In this document: piece after piece, positions 18,401 to 29,178 of the stretch
How the letters are laid out: every line of letters begins with the position of its first letter
Numbering within the stretch: the first letter of the stretch is position 1
Assembly: GCA_900074725.1 (NCBI GenBank)
Contig: LT598459.1
Coordinates: 196,467 to 260,466, forward strand
DNA: 64,000 nt
Reading direction: 5' to 3'
DNA from: Lachancea dasiensis
Lineage: Eukaryota > Ascomycota > Saccharomycetes > Saccharomycetales > Saccharomycetaceae
Program-made: the position numbers and the translations under genes
Notes under the pieces: generated by a model
Told to the model about the DNA's origin: nothing
Databases searched by the model: none
What the model saw: the letters and a program-made list of their open reading frames with translations, nothing else

Positions 18401-20251
18401 CCTGCCGGTATATGTAGCAGAACTATTGCCCTTGTATTCTATCGAAGTCTTTCGAGAGGCAGCAGAGGTACTTGGATGAAAGTGCTGAAGAAAACTTCTA
18501 TCATCAACGGAGACAACATCAATATTCTGACTATCGTTAGATTTGACACTGCTTAGTGAATCAGTTGTTTTATCTGCTTCATGTACCCATGATATCCCAC
18601 AAATAGAGAAGGCCCTGAACACCATTTTATTATCTGTCAGTGTTCCCGTCTTATCACTAAAGATGTAAGAGACTTGCCCCAGCTCTTCTAGAATAGTAGC
18701 CGTTCGAGATTCGCAAGGGGTGTTAGACGCCTTGTGATACATGTCAATATCCCACTCCATCAGTTTACTTTGCATAGCTTTGATAATTTCCATCGTCACA
18801 TACAAAGAAAGAGGAATCAAGGTGTTGTACATGATTATGAAGGACATTACCGTAGGCGCAACGCCAGCATCTTGATTAAAAAGATACCAGGCATTATTGT
18901 TGTCTACCCACCGTTTCTTTAAAAATCTTTGGCCCATGAATGAAAATAAAGACATGGCTGCAACCACAAAAACCATAAATAAAACAATCAAGTTGATGGC
19001 TCTTTGAAGTTTAGGTGCTTTAATCCTTGGGTTTTTGATGGCATTCATGCGTATCTTGGTTTCTTCTCCGGTGAAAACAACCATGCCAATAGCATTCTGT
19101 GTGTTCCTAATAATACTTCCTCTGTAAACAATGTTGTCCGAAGTAATAGTGATTTTCTTATTGTCGCCCAGCAATTCCAGATTACCTTCGAAATTATGCA
19201 AATCGTTGTTGGGGTCCTCCACTGTTATCTTAGCCTTAAACTGAGCTAAGCCTGAAACTGTACTAGTTCTCTCACTGACTTCTTTGAGAGGTTGTCTGTT
19301 TTTCAAATTAGTTTCTCCATCCAATGCCATCGTTTCAACAAAGCAATCGTTATTATCACCATCGCTCGTCAGAATCAACATATCAGCGGGCACCCATTCA
19401 TCTTGACAAAGAAGAACATACTCCCCAACTTTGACGTCTTTCCACTGCTTCTCGACGATGGAAACTCCGTAGGACGCTTGTAACAATTTCCAATTTGTAA
19501 AGGGCTGGGAGTCTAATGGTAACGAGGAAATTTCCTCTGGGAAGTCATCCGTGTCGGCATTTAATTCCCTTGTTGACGATGCAGTTCGCTGCCATTGGGG
19601 CAAGGAGTATAGGCCATCTTGTGAAGGATAGGGCCCCGCGGACGCAATTCCAGATACGTCTGAGTTTCTGGTGAGCACTTTCACAGACTTGTTGTTTTCC
19701 TCCCGATCAAGCTTGTGCCGGCGAAAGTCATCCCACGCCTCTCGAGACATCGATATACCCATGAAGATTACAAGAGGAATGATAGTGGTGTACGTTCCTG
19801 TAGTGGACCAGCCAGGGATCATTTGCAGCACCGCTACCAAAAAAAAGTATGAGTTCGCGAGCCGCGAGAATTGGGCATAGAGCTGACGCGGTAGAAATGA
19901 GTAAATGGTATATCGAGAAGAGGTTATGACATTAGACTTGTAAGGTTTTGAGTTTCGCTCATCTATGAGCAAATCTCCGTAATCCCCGGTGAATTCACGA
20001 TAAGTTCCATCAGAGTGATCTACACTCACAGGTATCCTCCTACCAGACTCGGAACGGCGATTCTTGTTACGTCTTAGAAGCCAATTTAATAGATTGTTGA
20101 TGTCAATGCTAGGTTTTCCGCCCTGACTCTGGCGCGATTCAGTCTCGATATCATCCATATGAGATTCCACTTCGTAATCCCTTTGAATTTTATCGTGGAG
20201 CTGCTTATTGAACAGTTGTGTTCGTAACGAAAATGTTCTCTTTCGTGTCAT
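15434..20251 (-). CDS. DNF3: P4-ATPase phospholipid flippase Dnf3
   Basis: A 1605-residue P4-type ATPase, ortholog of S. cerevisiae Dnf3 (1656 aa), a trans-Golgi aminophospholipid flippase with a Cdc50-family partner. In order: two N-terminal membrane spans after the YTIYSFLPRQLY motif, actuator-domain DGETN, the phosphorylated aspartate D533 in SDKTGTLT, KGAD in the nucleotide-binding domain, TGDKRETA, GDGANDIAM, then about six more spans. The large insertion between the P-site and the TGDKRETA region is Ser-rich and contains two clusters of RRSS/RKS sites, fitting phospho-regulation. The C-terminal ~150 residues are cytosolic and charged. The ATG is followed by MTRKRTFSLR, basic as expected. 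Confidence 0.95.
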   Translation of the reverse strand: MTRKRTFSLRTQLFNKQLHDKIQRDYEVESHMDDIETESRQSQGGKPSIDINNLLNWLLRRNKNRRSESGRRIPVSVDHSDGTYREFTGDYGDLLIDERNSKPYKSNVITSSRYTIYSFLPRQLYAQFSRLANSYFFLVAVLQMIPGWSTTGTYTTIIPLVIFMGISMSREAWDDFRRHKLDREENNKSVKVLTRNSDVSGIASAGPYPSQDGLYSLPQWQRTASSTRELNADTDDFPEEISSLPLDSQPFTNWKLLQASYGVSIVEKQWKDVKVGEYVLLCQDEWVPADMLILTSDGDNNDCFVETMALDGETNLKNRQPLKEVSERTSTVSGLAQFKAKITVEDPNNDLHNFEGNLELLGDNKKITITSDNIVYRGSIIRNTQNAIGMVVFTGEETKIRMNAIKNPRIKAPKLQRAINLIVLFMVFVVAAMSLFSFMGQRFLKKRWVDNNNAWYLFNQDAGVAPTVMSFIIMYNTLIPLSLYVTMEIIKAMQSKLMEWDIDMYHKASNTPCESRTATILEELGQVSYIFSDKTGTLTDNKMVFRAFSICGISWVHEADKTTDSLSSVKSNDSQNIDVVSVDDRSFLQHFHPSTSAASRKTSIEYKGNSSATYTGRPSMASRIQPKRSIEDTSFNPDDGSRNESTQELAKSSVALISYIQRNPGTYYSEKTKFFILALALCHSCLPKKASVIEDEDDRIEYQASSPDELALVTAARDMGYVVMNRNANILSIKSYPGGFDNEPITEDYEILNVIDFSSDRKRMSVLVRLSQQPHRVLLICKGADNVILNRLHNSDMATQKASELQETTNERKTAEADLVLKQRKSFDSAINGRHSGTLRRSSSQRASMARMSLNAVRRSFSRKSLGNGGDPEGQINSIDDFLSNVEKADNELSDIFSRSRKSLHKQQQERYGLKAQGSTEVDAINFASDFVTETSSTAPLKTSKDNIEALLSDETLLKNEEYVLERTLQAIDEFSTNGLRTLLYSYKWIDMETYDKWAEEYNAAKTSLDGRKEKIHIIGESVEQSLRLLGATAIEDKLQEGVADAIKKIRRAGIKMWMLTGDKRETAINIGYSCNLIHDYSTVVILSAEDENISSKLTALTQEIERGNVAHCVVVIDGTTLAKFESNPTLMSVFVELCTKTDSVICCRASPSQKALMVTHIRNTDKKLVTLAIGDGANDIAMIQSADIGIGIAGKEGLQASRSSDYSIGQFRFLLKLLLVHGRYNYVRTSKFVLCTFYKELLFYITQMIYQRQTLFSGTSLYEPWSLSMFNTLFTSLPVLCIGMFEKDLKPMTLLAIPELYAMGRRSECFNIKVFLYWMLLAAINSVLITFLNLKIWGVSSLSDNTIYPIGVINFTAIVTLINVKCQLLETHNRNILAFASLVISIGGWLLWCCLLPGIYSTDGPYDVLVGLYHQFGGDITFWCTCLVLVALPMIIDVVSKTVKVMIKPSDSEVFAELEQRDEIRKKLEIKAFNELRQGWTWDKDRSTITRYTDKVLHRANDSANSDSDTLTQFGNTTNSNTSRLPAGSGSRTAFHNKASYNAQEYEMLPSGKLIKKRLSTTGNDDARTPLTQKLGKTLRFKVKNNEEVEDVDAIIAERLKDLE

Positions 20252-21893
20252 CCAAGGCTGATCTGGGAGTTACAGTCGAGTTTACCTTGCACAAAGCCTT
20301 CAAGTAATCAAGTGCTTTTTGAACCAGCACTGTTCACGAGTACGCGTATCAACAAATTTGATAACCTGCGACGAATAGTGATTTGTCTCTGAGACTAATT
20401 CAAGTAATACCGAAGCCTGGAAATTGCGACCTAAGCTCTCTAAAGAGACACTACACTCTTGGTAATCAATCAATTTTGACTATATGTATCAATCGTAGCT
20501 GTTCGAGACATAATTCTTAGCACGGAGATAAATTAGTATAAATATATACGTTGAAGCATATTTCACGAAGGAGTCTCCGCGGCAAATTGTAATGATTCGA
20601 CTGGCATATAAGGAGGCACTCGAGTAGTTGACAGAAAGACAACGCGCTAAGTGAGCCATGTGTGACTATTAAGAGAGCGGTCGTTGTGGAAAGCGGCTTT
20701 TGAAATCTTCATAATGCACAGCAGACAGGGTTTTACCAAAATAGCCGCCGTCAAAGGTCCAACCCCAGCATTTTGCCTGTGCAGAGCGTATGTTCTTGAG
20801 CGATGTGATTTGATCAAGCTGGAAGAATTGATTGCACATCTCATTGCACCTTCACTTTCTGTGGAGCATGTCTCGTGGTTAGTGTTAATGATTCCAGACT
20901 CCGAGGACGATTGGCAAGCCGAAACATATTTAAGGAATACTCTTTCGGGCCACAGAGTAAGAACCTTCTGCATTTAACAGGTCAGTACTTTCGAGCCAGA
21001 ATTAAGTTCGCTTAGAATTTCTGGCTGCGAAAAATGCATGGTTGTAGAAAAATCACGCTCAACATGTTCGTTAGTTGACGTATTTGTTCGAATTCAGAGC
21101 TTCTGCACCTGGTGAAAGCGATGAATTTGGTGTTTTTCTCTAAAATAGGGCTAAGAAGCCTTCATATTGCTTCATTAAGCGTTTTTCACGCCCTGAACAT
21201 TTTATGATGCGGAACATATGATTGAACTTATCAAATGGGAAAGGATGTGGACGATAGTGACAGCTCAGGTGGGGGGGGTGGGGCGAGGGTGAAATGAGTG
21301 TATTATTTCGAAAAGTGATGTCTTCTGTGCACTATTTTTGGACGAAGGATGTTTACAGTGATATAGAGACGACTGGGGCGCATCGCTGTTGCCGCTTGAC
21401 TTCGAGGCTTTCAACGATGATGGATTTTGCTCTCCCATGGGTCAGTGTTGAAAGTAAACTTGAAAATAAAACCATGATAGGCAGAAATGCTAGACCAACG
21501 AGGTCTACGACCCATCAGGGTCGTCATCGCAATCTCAATTGGATTGTGTGTATACTAAGAATGCCTTTTCGAGTAGACTTCGCCAACTAGAGGGGTTGCA
21601 AAATTGACAGATGCTGGTCACTTTTTTCTGGGATACTCTAGAGGCCGTGGCAAGGATAGCTCGAATGTCGCTCTATCCTGTCCTTCTACGCCATGCCCTG
21701 CTACGCCAGTCTTTGCTCAGAACAACAAACGGGCGGAGTTGTGAGATATATGAATTCAACGCATATTGAGTAATTTTGAAGCCGGCGGTGTTTTATGAGA
21801 TAGTCACAAGTAGGCGTTCCTTGAAAATGTTTGTTTGTCTGTTGTAGGTTCCTTTCGTGTTCTTAAATTATTTAAGACGCGATTATAAAATTG
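20252..21893. other. 1.6-kb region between divergent DNF3 and POL3
   Basis: It holds the two promoters and one possible small gene (20714-20977). ACGCGT is present at 20342-20347 and ACGCGA at 21877-21882, near-matches to the MCB cell-cycle element. The latter is only 12 bases before the POL3 ATG. A G-run occurs near 21272. Nothing else is supported. Confidence 0.4.
20714..20977 (+). CDS. hypothetical 87-residue protein
   Basis: Open frame from ATG (MHSRQGFTKIAAVKG) to TAA. The middle (RCDLIKLEELIAHLIAP) and the end (DSEDDWQAETYLRNTL) look like ordinary amphipathic protein sequence, and a TATA-like TATAAATATATA lies about 180 bases upstream. No family is recognised. The opposite strand is also open over the same span, so this could be a chance frame. 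Confidence 0.22.
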   Translation: MHSRQGFTKIAAVKGPTPAFCLCRAYVLERCDLIKLEELIAHLIAPSLSVEHVSWLVLMIPDSEDDWQAETYLRNTLSGHRVRTFCI

Positions 21894-24800
21894 ATGTCCC
21901 TCACCCAGCATTCGATGTGTGATGGACCAAAAATGGACTCAAATGGACTTAAAAGACCCGGTGAAGGTGAATCTCGGAGCTCAGAAACATTTGAAAAGCG
22001 TCTCAAGCCCCAGTCGTATGACCACAGTGCGCTCAGTGAGCCGGTGTCCACTATTGAGATTATCCCCACCGACAAATTTAGAAAACAGCAGACCCAGGGC
22101 TTCACACCTAAAGGCGCTGTAAATGGTTCACAACCAGTCAATCCTACGGCCTTCGAAGAAGAGCTCTCCCACATGGATCATGAACAGGTAGTTGCTCAAG
22201 AACATGGACGGGAAAATGCGTGGGCCCGTAAGCCTCTACCTCTGGACTTTTCTCCCGAAAAGCACGCAATTTCCTTTCAGCAGCTGGATGCAGAGCAAAG
22301 CATTCTACCTGGTGTAAAAGACAACAACACTTCATACGCCGTGCGATTTTTTGGTGTTACAAAGGAGGGTCACTCTGTGCTGTGCAATGTTACGGGGTTC
22401 AGACATTATCTTTACGTTCCAGCCCCATCTGGTTTTACCCTGCAAGATATCAAGCCCTTCGAAAGCTATTTGAATGACGCTTTCGAGGATGTTGTCGATG
22501 AAATCGAGATCGCCAAACGTCAATCTATTTGGGGTTATTCGGGTACAGCAAAGCTGCCATTTTTGAGAATATATGCAAAGAGTCCTGCTGGAATAAACAA
22601 GATCAGAACTGGATTTGAACGTGGGCATATTACTTACAATGATACTTGGTTTTCAGGTGGGACCACAACTTACGACAATATTACTTACACCTTGAGGCTG
22701 ATGATAGATTGTGGGATTACAGGCATGTCCTGGATTACACTTCCGGAGGGCAAATATCATATGGTACCATCCAAAGAAAAGATCAGTACTTGCCAACTTG
22801 AGGTTAGAATCAATTATAGAGATCTTATTGCACATCCTGCTGAAGGCGACTGGTCTAATACAGCCCCACTTAGGATACTGTCTTTTGATATAGAGTGTGC
22901 TGGTAGACCAGGTGTGTTTCCAGAAGCTGAGATCGATCCTGTCATTCAGATCGCAAATGTTGTCAGCATTGCTGGCGCTTCCAAATCCTTTGTCAGGAAT
23001 GTATTCACGGTTAATACGTGTTCACCTATTACAGGCTCTCAAATATTTGACCACAAGACAGAAAATGACATGCTTAAAAATTGGCGCAAATTCGTCGTTG
23101 AGGTGGATCCCGATCTCATAATCGGCTATAACACAACCAACTTTGATTTGCCATACTTACTAGGTCGAGGACGTGCATTGAAGATAGAAGAGTTTCCATA
23201 TTTTGGAAGGCTCAAGACCGTGAAGCAAGAAGTGAAAGATGCCGTCTTTTCTTCCAAAGCTTACGGCACTCGTGAGTCTAAGGTTATCAACATCGATGGT
23301 CGGCTGCAGCTTGATTTACTACAATTTGTCCAACGTGAATACAAGCTCAGGTCGTACACTTTAAACGCTGTATCCGCTCATTTTCTTGGAGAACAGAAGG
23401 AAGATGTCCACCACAGTATAATCAGCACTCTACAAAACGGCGATTCCGAAACTAGACGACGACTAGCTGTTTACTGTTTGAAAGATGCATTTTTGCCATT
23501 GCGATTATTAGAAAAACTCATGGCTTTGGTCAACTACACAGAAATGGCTCGTGTCACCGGTGTTCCATTTTCCTACTTGCTTGCCAGGGGTCAACAAATC
23601 AAAGTCGTTTCACAGTTATTTCGTAAATGTCTGCAAATCGATACAGTCATACCAAATATGCAGTCTCAGGGTTCAGATGAACAGTATGAGGGTGCCACTG
23701 TTATAGAACCTATGAGAGGGTACTATGATGTTCCCATTGCAACACTCGATTTCAACTCTTTGTATCCGAGCATTATGATGGCTCACAATCTTTGTTATAC
23801 CACCCTCTGTAACAAGGCTACAGTGGAAAATTTGAATCTAAAAAAAGATGAGGACTATGTTGTCACACCTAACAATGACTACTTCGTTACTTCGAAATTA
23901 CGCCGAGGGATTTTACCCGAGATTTTGCATGAATTAATAGCAGCCCGTAAGAGAGCCAAGAAAGACTTGAAGGAAGAAAAAGACCCATTCAGAAGAGATG
24001 TTTTGAACGGTCGACAACTAGCATTGAAAATTTCGGCCAACTCCGTGTATGGGTTTACCGGTGCGACCGTTGGTAAATTGCCATGCTTGGCAATTTCATC
24101 TTCTGTGACTTCATATGGCCGCACCATGATTGAACGCACAAAGAAAGCGGTTGAAGAGCGGTATTGTATAAAGAATGGCTATAACCATGATGCAGTCGTG
24201 GTTTATGGTGATACTGATTCTGTCATGGTGAAGTTCGGTACAGACGACCTATCACAAGCCATGAATCTCGGTGCAGAAGCAGCAGAATACGTTTCGTCCT
24301 TATTCAAAAATCCCATTGCATTAGAATTTGAGAAAGCTTACTTTCCTTATTTGCTGATCAACAAGAAACGATATGCCGGACTCTACTGGACCAGGGCGGA
24401 CAAATATGATAAGCTCGATCAAAAAGGCTTAGCATCTGTTCGCCGAGACTCTTGTCCGCTTGTCTCCATTGTCATGAATAAGGTCTTAAAGATGATACTT
24501 ATCGATCGTAACGTTGATGGTGCCCTTAATTTTATCAAGGAAACCATTGGTGACATACTTCATAACAGAGCTGATATTTCAAAGCTGATTATATCGAAAA
24601 CGTTAGCGCCCAACTACACTAATCCACAGCCACATGCTGTTCTCGCAGAACGTATGATCAAGAGAGATGGTGTGGGCCCTAATGTTGGTGACCGTGTTGA
24701 CTATGTCGTGATAGGTGGCAATGACAAGCTGTACAATAGGGCAGAAGATCCTCTCTACGTGTTGGAGCACAACGTTCAGATTGATTCTAAGTACTATTTG

Positions 24801-25220
24801 ACAAACCAACTACAAAACCCCATCATTAGCATTATCGCCCCTATCATTGGGGAAAAGCATGCCAATTCAATGTTTGTGGTTAAATCAATTAAAATTAGCA
24901 CTGGAAATACAAAAGGTGGCTTGATGGGCTTTGTCAAAAAGGTGCAGACCTGTAAAGGGTGTAAGGGTCCTTTACGAAGGGGCGAGGGCCCCTTATGCTC
25001 CAATTGTGTGGAAAGGTCTGGCGAACTATACGTGCGGGCTCTTTACGATGTCAAAGACCTCCAAGAGAAATTTGCCCGTTTATGGACTCAATGTCAACGT
25101 TGCTCGGGAAGCTTGCACAACGAAGTTTTGTGCTCTAATAAAAACTGTGACATTTTCTACATGAGGGTCAAAGCCAGAAAGGAACTACAAGAGAAAGTAT
25201 CTGAGCTCAGCAAATGGTAA
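21894..25220 (+). CDS. POL3: DNA polymerase delta catalytic subunit
   Basis: A 1108-residue B-family replicative polymerase (S. cerevisiae Pol3, 1097 aa), the main lagging-strand enzyme with 3'-5' proofreading. Exo I FDIE (D332, E334), Exo II ([10 protein letters not shown]) and Exo III ([10 protein letters not shown]) are intact. Polymerase motif A is [10 protein letters not shown], motif [11 protein letters not shown], and motif C YGDTDS has aspartates 773 and 775. The C-terminus has both cysteine clusters: CysA (CKGC...CSNC, PCNA contact) and CysB (CQRC...CSNKNC, 4Fe-4S cluster binding the B-subunit). The start was set at this ATG; the upstream TTG is not needed. It is convergent with DUN1, as in S. 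cerevisiae. Confidence 0.98.
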   Translation: MSLTQHSMCDGPKMDSNGLKRPGEGESRSSETFEKRLKPQSYDHSALSEPVSTIEIIPTDKFRKQQTQGFTPKGAVNGSQPVNPTAFEEELSHMDHEQVVAQEHGRENAWARKPLPLDFSPEKHAISFQQLDAEQSILPGVKDNNTSYAVRFFGVTKEGHSVLCNVTGFRHYLYVPAPSGFTLQDIKPFESYLNDAFEDVVDEIEIAKRQSIWGYSGTAKLPFLRIYAKSPAGINKIRTGFERGHITYNDTWFSGGTTTYDNITYTLRLMIDCGITGMSWITLPEGKYHMVPSKEKISTCQLEVRINYRDLIAHPAEGDWSNTAPLRILSFDIECAGRPGVFPEAEIDPVIQIANVVSIAGASKSFVRNVFTVNTCSPITGSQIFDHKTENDMLKNWRKFVVEVDPDLIIGYNTTNFDLPYLLGRGRALKIEEFPYFGRLKTVKQEVKDAVFSSKAYGTRESKVINIDGRLQLDLLQFVQREYKLRSYTLNAVSAHFLGEQKEDVHHSIISTLQNGDSETRRRLAVYCLKDAFLPLRLLEKLMALVNYTEMARVTGVPFSYLLARGQQIKVVSQLFRKCLQIDTVIPNMQSQGSDEQYEGATVIEPMRGYYDVPIATLDFNSLYPSIMMAHNLCYTTLCNKATVENLNLKKDEDYVVTPNNDYFVTSKLRRGILPEILHELIAARKRAKKDLKEEKDPFRRDVLNGRQLALKISANSVYGFTGATVGKLPCLAISSSVTSYGRTMIERTKKAVEERYCIKNGYNHDAVVVYGDTDSVMVKFGTDDLSQAMNLGAEAAEYVSSLFKNPIALEFEKAYFPYLLINKKRYAGLYWTRADKYDKLDQKGLASVRRDSCPLVSIVMNKVLKMILIDRNVDGALNFIKETIGDILHNRADISKLIISKTLAPNYTNPQPHAVLAERMIKRDGVGPNVGDRVDYVVIGGNDKLYNRAEDPLYVLEHNVQIDSKYYLTNQLQNPIISIIAPIIGEKHANSMFVVKSIKISTGNTKGGLMGFVKKVQTCKGCKGPLRRGEGPLCSNCVERSGELYVRALYDVKDLQEKFARLWTQCQRCSGSLHNEVLCSNKNCDIFYMRVKARKELQEKVSELSKW

Positions 25221-25275
25221 ATGCATCACGTTTATTGTAAATTGAGCGCACTATTGCGCTATCTTTTATTTAACA

Positions 25276-26851
25276 CTATTTTAAGTTAGAAAGTTCCGAA
25301 AATGTCTTCAGAATTTTATTGGCCTTCACCAATTCTCGGTTTTTAAGAGGTAGTGAGTCCGGCTCAAAAGCTTCTCTGGCGAACCATGGATGATTGATGG
25401 TTTGTCCTACATCAAATCTTGTAGCGGGATTAACGACTAAGAGGTTTGATATCAGATGTAGACAAGAGTCATCAATGTCATCCCAATAAGGGGAGTAAAA
25501 TGCCAATTTCCCCCGTAAAATTTGTTCTTTCATGGAGGGCGGGCTTAACTGTTCACTGAAAGGGGGAAAGCCACAAAGACATACATATAAGAGGACACCT
25601 GCGCTCCATAAATCAACTTTCGCTGAATAGCCTGTCTTTTTTAATACCTCCGGTGCAACATAGGATGGTGTCCCACAGAGGGTATTTGTGAATTGCATTT
25701 CGCCAATAAACTTTGCCAAGCCGAAATCAGCAATTTTAATCGTAATTTCAAGCTCATCTTCATCCCATGGACCTTGCTGTAGCTCATCAGGACTCTGACG
25801 TTTTCTTATGTTAAGTAAAATATTTTCTGGTTTGATATCTCTGTGGATGATGTTCTTGGCATGCAAGTACCGTAAACCATTTAAAATTTGCCTAAAAATT
25901 GCATTTGTTTCGTTCTGTCTCAATCTTCCTTTTCGCACAATCCGATCAAACAATTCGCCATCATTGACTTTCTCAAGAACGAGATAAGTTTGAATTTGAG
26001 ACTTGCTTACGGGCTCAACAAACCTATCCATTAGTTTCACGATGTTGCGATGTTGAATACTCATTAGAATTTTGGTCTCCTCGCGAAATTGTTTTGTCTT
26101 TTTCTGGTCGTCATTCAGTTGGGGGTGAAATATCTTCACCGCAACAATATCTCCACTGCTTTTGTCTGTAGCCTCCTTCACTATAGCATAATGACCACTT
26201 CCAAGTTCTTTCCCGAGTACGTATCTGTCATAAAAAGAGAGGTTTTTCAACGAAAGTGGCCGCCTCACAATATCTTGACTGCTCAAAAGAGGTTTTTTGA
26301 ATTGTTCTGTACTATTTTCGTCCGAGGGAAGGACGTGGGGCCCTTGCGATTCGTCGATTAGATATTTGAACAGGAAAGAACAGCTTTTTCCAAACACGAG
26401 CCTGTCCCCGTTTCTTAGAATGTAATCTTTTTTGACCAGTCGGTTGCCATTTACAAAAGTACCATTACGGCTCTTGTCGATGACATTAATCATCCGCCGT
26501 CGAGAACCATCAATTTCCAAGGTCAGGGTCCACAGCTCACAATGTAACGTTGAAATATCAGGTTCCAAGAGGGCAATATCACACGTTCGACTTCGGCCAA
26601 TTTTTGTTACCGATGCATCTGTTAAAGTGAATTTTCCTTCTCTGCCAGGTACTAAGCTCACCAACACCGCTAAGGCGTCACCTTGCCCTGGTCCTGAGTT
26701 AAGCGTAGCTTGAAATCGCTTTTCATCTGAGTTGACTGCTTCACTGGACAGTTGCTGCGATAGTACGGTTAGTATAGCGCTACAGATAATGACACAACAA
26801 CTTAGCAGCCTCTAATCATGTAGCACATACCCTCTTCAGAGAATTAGCCAT
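25276..26851 (-). CDS. DUN1: DNA-damage checkpoint kinase Dun1, spliced
   Basis: An FHA-domain Ser/Thr kinase acting below Rad53 to raise dNTP supply after DNA damage. The coding sequence is two exons, 26851-26831 and 26754-25276, giving 499 residues (yeast 513). Exon 1 codes MANSLKR; the 76-base intron (26830-26755) has GTATGT, TACTAAC at 26774-26768 and CAG. It is phase 0 and joins to QLSSEAVNSDEKRF, resembling the yeast N-terminus. Without splicing the frame has no ATG before a GTG at 26667. The FHA domain (IGRSRTCD from residue 59; NGTFVNGNRLV) is followed by the kinase domain: GSGHYAIVKEA, HRDIKPEN at 311-318, ADFGLAKF, then activation loop TNTLCGTPSYVAPE. ACGCGA lies 65 bases upstream of the ATG. 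Confidence 0.93.
26755..26830 (-). other. DUN1: spliceosomal intron in DUN1
   Basis: Donor GTATGT (26830-26825), branch TACTAAC (26774-26768) and acceptor CAG (ending at 26755) are all consensus. The branch-to-acceptor distance is about 13 bases and the length 76. Both exons are in phase 0, and removal supplies the only plausible ATG. Confidence 0.88.
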
Positions 26852-26943
26852 CAAAAACTAGAACTTCAACGCTTCCAACTTGCTCGCGTGCTTGGAGGAA
26901 TTACAATTATGGAATACGCGATTCTTCCAAATGCTAACTGCAG

Positions 26944-29178
26944 TCATTTAACACGATGTAGATCAATCTGCAATTGCTGGCCCGATCTGTAAAGTGACAG
27001 AAAGCTTAAAATGCATTGAAGCTGCTTTAACTTTCTTGTGGGAGGTTTCCAACGATGGTAGCACTCCCAAATATCACTGACTCTGTTGAGAGCATCTTCA
27101 CCTTTTTTCTGGAACTGTACTTCTTCTGGAAATTGAAACGGCGGAATAAAACCATAATCCACTAGGGAAAATTGCAGGGTGGCCTTCCTCGTAGCAGGAA
27201 GGTTTTTTATCTTTGCAAAATAAGAGAGAAAGTCATGTAGCTTCCATACCAAATCATACTGATTCTGGTTGTTCACAATGTGTATGGGAATGGTGGTATC
27301 ATCGCACAAGTAGACAGCTCGCGGCTCCAAGAGATTTGTTGTCTGTAATGTATCACATGCAAAAGCCCAGTATATTTGATGATCATCATAGATTCCCCCT
27401 TTCAGCTGGAAAGGACCTGGCGATTGCTTGTTGCCCTGGTATAGCACTAATTCAAAAAAGTCGCTGATATTTTTTATTTCAGCAGGAATCGAGCCATCTT
27501 TGGTCGGATTTACGCTCTTCCATCGCTGCTCCATATCCTGAATCCAGGCCTTAAGTTCGTATTGCTGTTGCTTTTTTAGAGTTGGCGGTAAAGTATGTTT
27601 GTTAAAGGACCGTGAAATAAAGAACGGACTAATCAGCCTCAACATTGGGACCAATTCATAATGACCTAAGTTTATAGCCATTATTATATTTTGAAGAAGA
27701 CAAACTTCAAACTCCCTTTCTTGTGGAACAGCCACTTCTTCCTGATAATATAGAGGACCTGGTGACATGACTTTATCAGTGGATAAGAATGTTGCACTTT
27801 TCTTGAGGTCTAAGCCTAAACTAGAGCCAGCGCACCATATATGTCGTAGGATGTTTGGATGCTGTAAGGAAATAGCGAGTTTCTCAGCTATCGTCATGAA
27901 GTTGTCATAAAGTCGGCCGATCAATACCAGCTTAGTTCGTGGATGATGCAAAAACATCCAATTGAGTGCCATTCTGATTTGCTGCGATTTTGCGGACATG
28001 GAGTCTTTGTATTGCGACAGCTGGGAAAGAATATCCTGTTGTATTCGTGAGCACCCTTGCAGTAAAGCTTTTTCTCTTTGAGCTTGGTAATTAGCACTGT
28101 TCACTTCAGAGTTAGAATCTACATTATAATCCCAAAATTGGTAGCCACCTAAGCATGAGTCCAAGCCCATAATTCCAATGGTGGGCTCGCCACTCAAGCC
28201 AAAATTATGAGTGTTTTCTAAAAGATGTTTGGCGAGCAATATTTGAAGAGGAACGCTATGATAAACGCCAATCAAAAGGATATAGTCGGCATTGAAAAAA
28301 TGTGACTGACCATTGGCAAGCAACTGAATACATTCGTCCAAACATACTTCTAATGATTTTTGATCCAATGGTGTTTCGAGTGAAAAAGTTAGTACTTTTG
28401 AGACCAGCTGTTCCTTCAATACGGAAGCAAGTTTTATTGAAAATTGTCTTGCAGAGAACTGTATGTTTCCCCCAGCGTACTTATCTGGTAAACCTCCTAC
28501 AACAGAAATAATCACGGCTTTCCTGCCCTCCAGTTTATCGCTTAGAGATTTGCCATTTGAATAAGTGTGCTTCTCACTCTTAAAATTATAGTAGTTTTTG
28601 AAAGCAATCGAAACTTTGTTAAGTACAGTTCTTTCATGATATATCTCCTGTGGAAAGGGTGTAGGTAACAGTAATGAATTTTCAGCGTGAAAACCGGGTT
28701 GAGGTTCCATTGAGATCGGAAATTTTACCAAGGGAAGAGGACACATGGCCGATCCCGTATTGGCGACACTGAGCTCTCCAGAATGGGGAGCTGTTACTTT
28801 CTCTTCTGGGATTTCTGTAGGATCTTCAAACCAGCACCAGGTATCAGCCTTCTTCATGATTCCCTGTTGGGCCTCCGCTTCTAAGAAGTGAATCTGCTTG
28901 CTGCTAAGGGTGGCATAATCAGTTAAATTATTCATGTCAACAGCCTCCTGCTCTTGTAAAAATGATAAGGAGGGCAATCTGTTGCGTACATTTTGAAGCC
29001 AACTATCAGAAACCGAACCTCTCGATTCCACATTTCCTGATCGTGACTCCAAGAGTTCATTGTTTCCAGGTAATTTAAGGCCGTTTACTGGAGAAATGAT
29101 CCATTCTGTCCAGCTTGAGTTTTGATGGCTGGGATCAACGTTGTTCTCCCTTACTCCATCATCGCTTGACTTGTTCAT
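26944..29178 (-). CDS. large lipase-like protein of unknown function
   Basis: A 744-residue protein divergent from ATG16, the position held by YMR160W in S. cerevisiae, so orthology to that vacuole-membrane-associated unknown is likely but not proven by sequence. The central part (about residues 220-345) looks like a divergent alpha/beta-hydrolase fold: a strand AVIISVVGGLP, then DYILLIGVYHSVPLQILL with a histidine-serine at 307-308 where lipases have the nucleophile elbow, and IGIMGLDSCLGG. The fungal YML020W family has a similar arrangement and is the alternative. The usual GxSxG is not intact, so catalysis is uncertain. An aromatic-rich motif ADTWCWFEDP sits at 111-120. There is no signal peptide or clear membrane span. 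Confidence 0.75.
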   Translation of the reverse strand: MNKSSDDGVRENNVDPSHQNSSWTEWIISPVNGLKLPGNNELLESRSGNVESRGSVSDSWLQNVRNRLPSLSFLQEQEAVDMNNLTDYATLSSKQIHFLEAEAQQGIMKKADTWCWFEDPTEIPEEKVTAPHSGELSVANTGSAMCPLPLVKFPISMEPQPGFHAENSLLLPTPFPQEIYHERTVLNKVSIAFKNYYNFKSEKHTYSNGKSLSDKLEGRKAVIISVVGGLPDKYAGGNIQFSARQFSIKLASVLKEQLVSKVLTFSLETPLDQKSLEVCLDECIQLLANGQSHFFNADYILLIGVYHSVPLQILLAKHLLENTHNFGLSGEPTIGIMGLDSCLGGYQFWDYNVDSNSEVNSANYQAQREKALLQGCSRIQQDILSQLSQYKDSMSAKSQQIRMALNWMFLHHPRTKLVLIGRLYDNFMTIAEKLAISLQHPNILRHIWCAGSSLGLDLKKSATFLSTDKVMSPGPLYYQEEVAVPQEREFEVCLLQNIIMAINLGHYELVPMLRLISPFFISRSFNKHTLPPTLKKQQQYELKAWIQDMEQRWKSVNPTKDGSIPAEIKNISDFFELVLYQGNKQSPGPFQLKGGIYDDHQIYWAFACDTLQTTNLLEPRAVYLCDDTTIPIHIVNNQNQYDLVWKLHDFLSYFAKIKNLPATRKATLQFSLVDYGFIPPFQFPEEVQFQKKGEDALNRVSDIWECYHRWKPPTRKLKQLQCILSFLSLYRSGQQLQIDLHRVK

